From assembly GCF_007971385.1 (NCBI RefSeq), contig NZ_CP042434.1:1860001-1924000 (forward strand): DNA of 64,000 bases. The letters are read 5' to 3'. The notes under the pieces were generated by a model. The model did no database searches. It saw only the letters and a program-made list of their open reading frames with translations, and had not been told where the DNA came from. Origin of the DNA: Arachidicoccus ginsenosidivorans. Lineage in GTDB: Bacteria; Bacteroidota; Bacteroidia; Chitinophagales; Chitinophagaceae. Below are positions 56,074-64,000 of this stretch, one piece after another. Each line of letters starts with the position of its first letter. Positions within the stretch are counted from its first letter, which is position 1. The position numbers were made by a program, and so were the translations under genes.

Positions 56074-59073
56074 TTAAAGAAAGCTGGCATGCAGGCTTAG
56101 TGTATAGATTCTGGGTCTTGGATAGAGCACATTATCAATACCGCCATAGATTTCCGGGTCAAGTCCCGTGTATTTTGTAACGGTAAATACATTTTGACAG
56201 TTCGCCTGCAGGCTCAGACCAACTTTATTACGGAAGACCTTACCTACCTGATAGCTTAAGCCCAGGTTATCCATTTTAAGAAAGGAAGCGTTCTGGATAT
56301 AATAATCCGACTGGCCCTGACCATCCTTGAATCCAGTATATAATACATCTGAGACAACACCTGCCAGATAACCCAGCGGGTTCAGTATATTGGATCTTAT
56401 AGCACCCGTTGCAATGTTATTATACATGTAATTGCCAAGATTTGCACGCAGTACAGTGCTCAGCGTCCATTTTCCCACGGTAAAATCCGTACTGAAACCA
56501 TAGGTGAACTTAGGGAAAGGTGATTTATAACGGTACAGGTCATCCTGATTGATAATACCATCTCCATTGATATCCGCGTACACACCTTCTATGGGCTTTC
56601 CATTTTGATCATACTGCTGGTGATACACATAAAACGAATTGGTATTATACCCCACAGAATTAATCTGAATGATGCCATTGCCTGTCATCGTACCTGCATA
56701 GGTGGAATCCTTGGTGGCGGTCAAATTGGTGATTTTGTTATTATTGTACGCCACATTAAAATTGACATTCCATTGCAGACGCTTTTGCCGGATTAAAGCA
56801 GCACTGATGGCAAATTCAACACCTTTATTTTCAATATTCCCCACATTGGTCAGGATCGTGCTGCTAAAATTGGATCCCGCAGGGATTGGAATCGTATTTA
56901 GCAGATCTTTTGTTTTCTTAAAATAGAAGTCCAAACTACCGGTAATGCGGTTATTCAGGAATCCATAATCCAAGCCGGCATTATAAGTAGCTGTTTGCTC
57001 CCATTTAATACCTGCATCATAGGCAGCAGGGGTCGCCATATTATAATAGGTATCTCCAAACTGCACCTTAGAAGCATTACTGCTATAGGAATAGATAGAT
57101 TGATAGGGGTAATCATAAATGCCATCCTGGTTACCGGTCACCCCATAACTTAACCTTAATTTTAAATCAGAAAGCGTACTGGAGGATTTAAGAAAGGGCT
57201 CTTGATTGATCCGCCAGGTGAACGCCAAAGAAGGGAATACACCCCAACGCGTGTCAGGTGCAAACCTTGAAGAACCATCTGTCCTTAGGGAGGCCGCCAG
57301 GATATACCGGGTATTATAGGTATAGATTAGACGACCATAGTAAGATAATAAGACATTAGTAGGTTTATCAATTGGAAAAGAAGGCTCACTGCCAGCTATC
57401 GTATCCCCGTTTGCCCTGATATTCGGGTAATTGTCATTGGTAGATTCATTACTGTAATAACCGTACCCAGCCACCAGATTGATATTACTTTTCAACTTTT
57501 CAAGGTCTTTATTGTAATTCAGGTAGAATTCCAGCACCTTGTTGTTTATTTTATTGGAATATTTATTTTTTTGACCGCCGTCCAGAAAATTCTGTGCAGC
57601 CATCGCCGGTACGTCAATCGTTCCAGACCCTTTGGCTACATCATAACCCAGATTAAGATTGGCATGGAGTCCCGTAACAAAAGGCAGTTGGTAATCGAGT
57701 TGCAGATTGCCATAACTTCTTTGAACATCACTTAAATTCTTATATAATTCTAAAAGAGCCAGTGGATTTCTGGGGGCCAGTTTATTAAGCGTCACTGCCT
57801 GGGTGTTCGCATCGACAGAGGCCCATTCATAATAACCACCATAGGGAGAATTTTCATCATAAACCGGTTGCGTGGGGTCAAAATAAACGGAGGAGCTGAT
57901 AGCAGCATTATTGGCAAATCGCGTATGACTGGAGGTTCCGTTTAGATTCAAAGACACTTTGAGTTTGTCATTAAAAAAGGTTGGCGTTAACGCAATACTT
58001 CCGGTTACTCTTTGTAAGTTATCTGTGCGTAAAATGCCATCCTGATTAAGATAGGCAGCAGAAATGCGATAAGGCAGGTGCTTTAAAGCGCCCGTTACAC
58101 TCAGGCTATTGTCCGTACTCAGTGCGGTTTGGTATATCTCGTTTTGCCAATTGGTATTGGCCGAGCCCATTAAAGAGGCATAGGTATGAGTGCCGTCATA
58201 ACTACCCTGACCCAAAGAGTCCACATACTGACGGAACTCACCTGCAGTTAATACATCGACCGTTTTCTCAATTTTAGATACGGATAGCTGGCTATTAAGC
58301 TGAATTACTGGACTACCGCCCTTACCTTTTTTAGTGGTTATTATTATGACGCCATTGGAAGCCCTGGAGCCATAAATCGCCGTTGCAGCTGCGTCTTTTA
58401 AAATGGTGAAGGAGGCGATATCTCCGGGGTTGATTAGACTAAGGGGATTGGAAGCACCATAAATATTATTGCCGCTTAAAGGCACCCCATCGATGACAAT
58501 CAAAGGATTGTTACTGGCCTGGATGGAAGCGCCGCCTCTTATGCGAATAACGCTTCCTGCACCTGGAGAACCGCCATTAGACGTAATTGACACGCCAGCC
58601 ACTTTGCCCGAAATCAGTTGTTCCGGACTGGTGATACTACCTTGTTGAAAATCATCTGCATTCACCGTTGCGATGGCACCAGTAAGCTCCTTTTTCTGTT
58701 GCGTGCCGTAACCAATCACAACCACCTCACTGAGCGATCCCTTTTCTGGTTGCAAAACAGCCGTTATATTTTGCGACACGGCAATTTCCTGCGCTTGATA
58801 ACCGACGTGCGTTATTTTTAAAATGGCGCCTTCAGCAGCCTGAATGCTGAAATGGCCATCACTGCCTGTAGCGGTTCCATGTTCGGTCCCTTTTATGGTC
58901 ACGGAAGCACCTTCCAGGGGCTGCTGATGATCATTATATACGATTCCCTGGACAGTGACTGAGGTTTGTGCAGTCACGCTTACTTGCCCGCATAGTAGCA
59001 GACAGAGCAGCAGTAAACTGGATAACAGGGAGCTTCTCCGGGTCCTGTTATAATTGCAGTTGGATCGAATCAT
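56074..59073 (-). CDS. SusC-like TonB-dependent transporter of the starch locus
   Basis: This 999-residue outer-membrane protein has a signal peptide, a carboxypeptidase-regulatory-like domain (VQGIVYNDHQQPLEGASVTI), the SusC plug (VVVIGYGTQQKKELTGAIATV, SNNPLIVIDGVPLSG, AATAIYGSRASNGVIIITTKKG) and a beta-barrel ending in phenylalanine-leucine. With the downstream SusD and SusE genes it forms the import complex for maltodextrins, judging from the GH13 and GH31 genes around it. Confidence 0.97.
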   Translation of the reverse strand: MIRSNCNYNRTRRSSLLSSLLLLCLLLCGQVSVTAQTSVTVQGIVYNDHQQPLEGASVTIKGTEHGTATGSDGHFSIQAAEGAILKITHVGYQAQEIAVSQNITAVLQPEKGSLSEVVVIGYGTQQKKELTGAIATVNADDFQQGSITSPEQLISGKVAGVSITSNGGSPGAGSVIRIRGGASIQASNNPLIVIDGVPLSGNNIYGASNPLSLINPGDIASFTILKDAAATAIYGSRASNGVIIITTKKGKGGSPVIQLNSQLSVSKIEKTVDVLTAGEFRQYVDSLGQGSYDGTHTYASLMGSANTNWQNEIYQTALSTDNSLSVTGALKHLPYRISAAYLNQDGILRTDNLQRVTGSIALTPTFFNDKLKVSLNLNGTSSHTRFANNAAISSSVYFDPTQPVYDENSPYGGYYEWASVDANTQAVTLNKLAPRNPLALLELYKNLSDVQRSYGNLQLDYQLPFVTGLHANLNLGYDVAKGSGTIDVPAMAAQNFLDGGQKNKYSNKINNKVLEFYLNYNKDLEKLKSNINLVAGYGYYSNESTNDNYPNIRANGDTIAGSEPSFPIDKPTNVLLSYYGRLIYTYNTRYILAASLRTDGSSRFAPDTRWGVFPSLAFTWRINQEPFLKSSSTLSDLKLRLSYGVTGNQDGIYDYPYQSIYSYSSNASKVQFGDTYYNMATPAAYDAGIKWEQTATYNAGLDYGFLNNRITGSLDFYFKKTKDLLNTIPIPAGSNFSSTILTNVGNIENKGVEFAISAALIRQKRLQWNVNFNVAYNNNKITNLTATKDSTYAGTMTGNGIIQINSVGYNTNSFYVYHQQYDQNGKPIEGVYADINGDGIINQDDLYRYKSPFPKFTYGFSTDFTVGKWTLSTVLRANLGNYMYNNIATGAIRSNILNPLGYLAGVVSDVLYTGFKDGQGQSDYYIQNASFLKMDNLGLSYQVGKVFRNKVGLSLQANCQNVFTVTKYTGLDPEIYGGIDNVLYPRPRIYTLSLHASFL

Positions 59074-59180
59074 AGTTGATTTTTTTTAAAATGATTGGCG
59101 AATTGGTTGAATGATAAAGATTTTGGGAATAATGCCCTACTAATACCCTTACGAATAACCCTCCTATTAAATAGGCTTAC

Positions 59181-61694
59181 TTACCCCCTGCCCCTAAATT
59201 CCAAGGCAATATGACCTGCTCCATTAGGGAACTCGACCAGCTGTACCGTACTTTTTGGAAAAGTACTCCCAGGCGTCACCTCTGGTCCATTCGCGATAGC
59301 TAATGCAGCGGAAGGCGCGTTGTCTGCTGAAAACGAAAACTCGGTGGTATTGACGGCCAAAGACTGTCCGTTCAACTGTAAGGTGTTCATTTTCTCAAAT
59401 CCATGCAGATAAAGCGCTATTTGTTTGAATTTTGACTGAAAAGAGCCTTCCACCTTGTCAAAAGAGAGTGTATGATCAGTAGGATTATATCGAATTGTTC
59501 TTTTATAAAAATCCCCCTTTTGATAGTCAAAGCTGCTTCCATCATCCTCATAATAGACAAAGCTATTCGCCTCCTGGCCTTTATATAAATGAATTTTTAA
59601 TGTATCCGAAGGCAATTCTGCAGTGGACTGTATGAGCGACTGCATGGGAATAATACTGCCCGCCTTAATATAAATGGGTAACTGCTGCAAAGAAAGTTCA
59701 GTCACCCTTTCTGTATCCCCTTCCAACAAAAGGTCATTATACATATTATACCACTGTCCTTTGGGCAAATATACTTTTAGAAAATCCTTCCCACTTTCTA
59801 CGGGCGCCACCATAAAGGCAGGGCCGGATAAAAACTGATTTTGAAACTGGGGATCATAGACTTTTGCATCATTAGGATAGCTGATAGCCAGTGAGCGCAT
59901 AAATGGCATACCATCCTGCGTCGAACGGTAAAAACTGGAATAAATATAAGGCAGTAGCTGATAACGTAAATTAATGTAATTGCGAACAATACCAAGTGCC
60001 TCTTCCCCGAAGGTCCAGGGCTCAGCTGCCTTTGTATTAAAGGTGGTATGATTGCGAAAATAAGGAATAAAAGCACCTAGCTCCATCCAGCGGATATACA
60101 AATCTGTGGAAGGATTACCGGTAAAGCCCCCCACATCCATGCCGGTAAAAGAAACGCCACTCAGTCCAAGGCTATTGAGCAGCCTTACACCCGCCAGCAT
60201 ATGATCATCCTCTGAACGGTTATCTCCTGTCCAGATGGCCGTATAACGTTGTAAACCCGCATAACCTGAGCGTGTAAGTATAAAAGGCCGCTTTTTCATA
60301 TGTTTTACCGCTCCTAGATAGCTTGCCCTTGTCATTTCCAGGCCAAAAACATTATGACCCTCCATATTCGTGGTTGGATGATTGTCGTAATTATAGAGAA
60401 TATTATCCGGCATCTGTTGCCCCCAGGTAGAAATCTCATTCATGTCATTCCAGATACCATCCACTTTGCTGTCCGCAAAAAATTTAACCTGTTCCTGCCA
60501 CCAATCCCTGCCTTTTTCGCTGGTAAAATCAGGAAAATTGCACCAACCTGGCCAAACTTCAGCAGTGTAAGGAGTGCCGTCATTATATTTTAAGAAGATA
60601 TCGGCCTTTTTTCCGCTCTCATAAGCGGGGTAGCCCTGCTCCTTTTTAATGCCGGGATCAACGATGACCGTTGTTTTAAAACCCAAAGCTTTCAACGCCT
60701 CATTCATTTGAACTGGATCGGGAAACCGCTGTTTATTCCAGGTGAAGAGCTTGTAATCCTGCATATAATGGATATCAAGTGTAATACCGTCAGCAGGTAT
60801 GCGCTTCTCCCTGAGTGTATGCGCAATGCGCATCACTTCGGTCTGGGGATAATAACTATAGCGGTTCTGTTGATATCCCAGACTCCATAGAGGGGGCATC
60901 GGCATTCTGCCCGTCAGCCAGGTATAATCCTTCAAAATACCGGCAGGACTGTTTTTGTAGAAAAAATAATAGTTTAATACCCCGCCTCTGGCGCCAAAGG
61001 AAGCAAACCGGTCATTGCTGGCACCAAAGTTAAAATCAGTCTGGTAGCTATTATCCAGAAAAATTCCATAACAATGCCCCTTTTGAATGCCCATAAAAAA
61101 AGGAATGGTAGCATATAGCGGATCCTGGGTAACGCTATAGCCAAAATGATCTTCATTCCAATTGGTATAGGCAGCCCCCTTTCTATCCAGATTCCCCGTT
61201 TTCTCCCCCAGGCCAATAAACCTTTCTCCCGGTTGCATTTTTTTGTAATTGGTTACTTTGGGGCCGATCCATGAAACGCCCAGGCCCTGCTCATCCTCAT
61301 TAATAACCTGATTATCAGTCGTCAAAAAGGCGATTCTGAAAGGGTTTTTCTGAATTTGCATGGTAAGAGAATCCGCTTTCAAAATAATATCCTGACTGTT
61401 TTGGCTCATCGTAAACAATCCTTTTTCTGTATCAGGTTTGCCAACCACCGCATAGGAAAAATCAGTTGCAGAATCCTCCCTGGATATCTGAACTTGAATA
61501 ATACCTGGATGGTACAGCTTTATGCGTACAAAAGCATTGGTCGTTTTAATATGTATATCATTTTGCTGTTGACTGACATGGATAACATTGCCAACCGGGA
61601 CCACTGCGTTTTGGGCTTTTGCAGTAGCTGGCCCAACAAAAAGCAGCAATAAGGCTACACTTACAAAAAGAAAACAGGAGGAGTTTTTTGCCAT
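59181..61694 (-). CDS. GH31 alpha-glucosidase
   Basis: This 837-residue secreted enzyme has a signal peptide ending TAKAQ, an N-terminal beta-sandwich, a GH31 barrel and two C-terminal beta domains. The nucleophile motif is DGIWNDMNEIS near residue 413, and the acid/base region is WTGDNRSEDDHML. It would release glucose from maltodextrins in the periplasm. It is transcribed towards SusC (gap 107 bases) and preceded by the regulator's terminator, so it probably heads the operon GH31-SusC-SusD-SusE-GH13. Confidence 0.95.
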   Translation of the reverse strand: MAKNSSCFLFVSVALLLLFVGPATAKAQNAVVPVGNVIHVSQQQNDIHIKTTNAFVRIKLYHPGIIQVQISREDSATDFSYAVVGKPDTEKGLFTMSQNSQDIILKADSLTMQIQKNPFRIAFLTTDNQVINEDEQGLGVSWIGPKVTNYKKMQPGERFIGLGEKTGNLDRKGAAYTNWNEDHFGYSVTQDPLYATIPFFMGIQKGHCYGIFLDNSYQTDFNFGASNDRFASFGARGGVLNYYFFYKNSPAGILKDYTWLTGRMPMPPLWSLGYQQNRYSYYPQTEVMRIAHTLREKRIPADGITLDIHYMQDYKLFTWNKQRFPDPVQMNEALKALGFKTTVIVDPGIKKEQGYPAYESGKKADIFLKYNDGTPYTAEVWPGWCNFPDFTSEKGRDWWQEQVKFFADSKVDGIWNDMNEISTWGQQMPDNILYNYDNHPTTNMEGHNVFGLEMTRASYLGAVKHMKKRPFILTRSGYAGLQRYTAIWTGDNRSEDDHMLAGVRLLNSLGLSGVSFTGMDVGGFTGNPSTDLYIRWMELGAFIPYFRNHTTFNTKAAEPWTFGEEALGIVRNYINLRYQLLPYIYSSFYRSTQDGMPFMRSLAISYPNDAKVYDPQFQNQFLSGPAFMVAPVESGKDFLKVYLPKGQWYNMYNDLLLEGDTERVTELSLQQLPIYIKAGSIIPMQSLIQSTAELPSDTLKIHLYKGQEANSFVYYEDDGSSFDYQKGDFYKRTIRYNPTDHTLSFDKVEGSFQSKFKQIALYLHGFEKMNTLQLNGQSLAVNTTEFSFSADNAPSAALAIANGPEVTPGSTFPKSTVQLVEFPNGAGHIALEFRGRG

Positions 61695-61774
61695 TTCACA
61701 AAAGTTTTAATTGAATGACCAAAATAACCCCTGTTAAAAGGGAATGGCAAAATGAGCGATCTAAATATGAAAAA

Positions 61775-61796
61775 TAAAAGCCAAAATAGGCTTTTA
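61775..61796 (-). terminator. Terminator between the DUF6377-type regulator and GH31
   Basis: Perfect 8-base arms (TAAAAGCC/GGCTTTTA) with a 6-base loop, followed on the minus strand by TTTTTC. It lies 118 bases downstream of the regulator's stop and before the GH31 start. Confidence 0.55.
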
Positions 61797-61913
61797 CAAA
61801 AACATAAAATAATTAAAATCAAACATTTATAATCATATATAATTTACCTATATGTGATTGAAATATGGAAAGAAAAAACCCTTGTTTTTGCATTTTCTTC
61901 ACAAACGCCCCGT

Positions 61914-63561
61914 TTATATAGCTTTAATTTGCATAACTTCTCGTTCAAATTCATCTTTATTAACAATCGCCTTATTTTTAATTTTGGCTTTATATGCATA
62001 GATCGTATTGACGGAATATTCTAAAATATCGGCAATCTTATCCGTATCATGAATACCCATCCGGATTAACGCAAAAATGCGCAAATCCGGATTCAGTAAT
62101 TCACCTTCTTTTAATTTAATGGCCTCCTCGGGTCTTAATAGCGCATTGAATCCCTCTACAAATCCCGGGAACAAGCTCAAGAAGATCTTATCAAAATTAA
62201 GCAGTAGGGCCTCTTTTTCTCTTTTGAGATGTATATTATTGATCAAAAACTTAATCTCATCAATTTTGCGATCCCGGGCCTTTTCTTCTACCTGCACAGT
62301 AAAACGTTCTATCTTATTGTAGAATTTAGAATAAAAGTCAAAGAAAAAGGCAATATACTTTTCCTTGATAGAATTTGCCTCCGATAATTTAATATTGGTG
62401 TTTTGGAGATGTTCATGGGCACTGGTGATGATCTTTTTGGCCGCTTTCAGTTTATTGATTTGCCGATAAACAGTTATGGCCAGTATAATCAATAAAATGA
62501 GTAACAGGGTCACCACAATACCATAAATCATCAGAGAGTTCTTCTGCTGCTCCACATTGCTGATTTTTGGGCTTCTATCAGAGGCATCAGCGTTCCCACC
62601 TGGATCTTTCGCTGTCTGGCGCCATAAAATATCGCATCTTTATTGGCTTTTTCAACACAGGTAAACGCATTTTTAATATCATCCCCGTGATGGAATAGCA
62701 ATTTGGCCAAGTCTAGGGTTGCCGAAGTTTCTTTGGTGGAAGCCTGGATATCTGCAATAGCGGCGCGAATAAGTAACTTTTTGGCCTGCGCCATATTATT
62801 TTGCTGCGTATAAATACCACTCAATGTGGAAGCCACGATGGCTAGCTGATGCGCCGTAAGATCCTTTCTGTCAATAATTTTGCCGAAGGATATCCTGGCC
62901 GCCTCCTGATCTCCTTTTTGAACGCTTTCAGGCCTTTATAATAGTTATATTCAAAAGAGGAAACCGGAAAGTAAATTAAGGCAGAATCAATATACCGGTT
63001 TCCCCGCTTGTCATAATCAACGGAGAAGGCTGGATCATAATCATATGCAGCTAAATCATAATAATACCTGGCCATCAGGGCATAATATCTGGCCTTAACG
63101 GCCGGTGCAGACTGTCCTATTTGGATAACAGCTAAAGTGTCATAAGCTTCCTTATATAACCCGGCTGACAACAAAGTATGCCCAAAACTGATTTTGGATC
63201 TGATTAAAAACGTCGGATTTTGGAAACGAATGGCCAGTTCTTGTAATTTTCTGGCATAAACAATAGCCGAATCATAACTATAGGCCGCGTATTCATTGTA
63301 AAGACTGTCTGTCAGCGCAAAAAGTAACTCCTCATCACTACCTCTTGTTGTAGCAAGTTTGGATTTGATGGTGCTGATTCGATCCTCCTTAATACGGTCG
63401 TATTCGGAAGACTTTTTAATTTCTGATGTAAGCCTGCCAAGTAGGGTATCTTTTTGCCCAGCATTACTATTGGAGAAGCCCAGTGTAGTTACCGACAAAA
63501 AGAAAGAAATTAGGATAAATCGAATCATAAAATATAGACTAATAGTTCGTTCAGAGAACAA
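61914..63561 (-). pseudogene. DUF6377-type membrane-anchored regulator (TPR + HTH), frameshifted twice
   Basis: Three frames form one 549-residue protein. Part one (63561-62842) has a signal peptide (MIRFILISFFLSV, probable start at 63528) and TPR-like helices. Part two (62836-62531) continues the TPR region. Part three (62555-61914) has a membrane helix ([20 protein letters not shown]), a coiled coil and a LuxR-like helix-turn-helix ([25 protein letters not shown]). Adding one base to the five-T run at 62915-62919 gives FKKGDQEAARISFGKIID, and one to the five-T run at 62564-62568 gives [13 protein letters not shown]. Such regulators sit next to SusC/SusD loci and probably sense periplasmic sugar and control them; here the starch operon follows. 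Confidence 0.85.
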
Positions 63562-63870
63562 ATATATGCTATTTCCATTATCCGTTTTGACCGTGCCTAC
63601 CCATCAAATAGTGAATCCCTCTTTGAATAATTTAATCTTGCTGATTAGGATCATATAACTGTTTCAGGGGCATTTTCAACCGATTTTCTCAAATCAGTTG
63701 AATATAGTCTTCCGGGTACTCTTTTTTACTTTTAAAGCCTAACACGCAATCCAACGTTTCCAAAATCACAGGCAATACCCTGAAAAACAGCAGTACCTAA
63801 TAAAACCTTTCCCCTTCTTTTCATAAAACCCGTCCCTTTTGCCTTGCTCCTCACTCAACGAGTCACCCTT
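63562..63870. other. Gene-free stretch upstream of the regulator
   Basis: About 309 bases holding the regulator's promoter region. No gene, RNA or clear promoter consensus was recognised. Confidence 0.4.
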
Positions 63871-64000
63871 TTATTTGAATACGGCAATTCCTTCCGGCTT
63901 AAACCGAGCTGCATAGATCGAAAATGATGGATTCTGTCCATTCTGATTGTAGCTGCTATCCAGTTGCCAGGTTCAACTTGATTCTGTTATAACGGGTCTT
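63871..64000 (-). pseudogene. C-terminal fragment of an unidentified gene
   Basis: The frame ending at the TAA (63871-63873) reads WQLDSSYNQNGQNPSFSIYAARFKPEGIAVFK, a protein-like tail possibly from an outer-membrane protein. A TGA lies in the same frame about 95 bases upstream of that stop codon, while a neighbouring frame reads KTRYNRIKLNLA; another base-count error could join the two. Too little is visible to name it. Confidence 0.35.

Noticed and set aside
1..64000. CRISPR arrays, tRNA/rRNA genes, insertion sequences, phage or defence genes
   Set aside because: Scanned by eye and none seen; repeats found are short tandem units or simple dyads without spacer structure.

Overview
The window comes from a Bacteroidota genome, most likely a Chitinophagaceae or Sphingobacteriaceae-type carbohydrate degrader. 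The evidence is two SusC/SusD outer-membrane systems, many secreted or lipoprotein glycoside hydrolases, a C-terminal type IX secretion sorting domain, promoters of the TTG-N19-TAnnTTTG type, and moderately AT-rich DNA. The genus is not resolved. No tRNA, rRNA, CRISPR array, insertion sequence or phage gene was seen.

Layout. 1-1645 (minus): the end of an iron-related membrane operon (DUF3325-like, small membrane protein, PepSY protein cut by the window edge). 2118-4240 (plus): an ABC exporter pair. 4578-5972 (plus): a formylglycine sulfatase with its own promoter and terminator. 6206-8827 (plus): NmrA-like oxidoreductase (frameshifted), SDR oxidoreductase and AraC regulator. 8863-41185 (minus): a large glycan block. 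It contains GH123-like, GH89, a beta-helix T9SS cargo protein, a Cthe_2159-type carbohydrate-binding lipoprotein, GH43, GH3, an unassigned (alpha/alpha)6-barrel enzyme, two GH92 alpha-mannosidases, SusD, SusC, an MFS sugar porter, a fused ROK kinase/phosphomannose isomerase, and a GntR regulator. 41550-44545: a slipin gene divergent from a WYL regulator that has a striking operator-like palindrome. 44847-50168 (minus): GH28-like, GH43 and GH29 enzymes. 50984-51711 (plus): a damaged lipoprotein gene. 51906-63561 (minus): a starch-type locus with GH13, SusE, SusD, SusC, GH31 and a DUF6377-type regulator. 63871-64000: a gene tail.

How the genes fit together. The central block reads as an alpha-mannoside (N-glycan or mannan) utilisation locus. 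SusC/SusD bind and import glycan, GH92 enzymes release mannose, the MFS porter takes it into the cytoplasm, and the ROK-PMI fusion could phosphorylate mannose and isomerise mannose-6-phosphate to fructose-6-phosphate under GntR control. GH89, GH123, GH29 and the sulfatase suggest amino-sugar, fucosylated or sulfated animal-type glycans; GH3, GH43 and GH28 suggest plant polymers. The last block is a self-contained starch/maltodextrin system.

A major caveat is that seven genes are broken at ten places. Every break is repaired by adding one base, in nine cases to a run of 4-6 identical bases and in one case to a run of 3. This pattern points to homopolymer undercalling in the assembly rather than real gene decay, so these genes are described as whole proteins that are frameshifted in this sequence.
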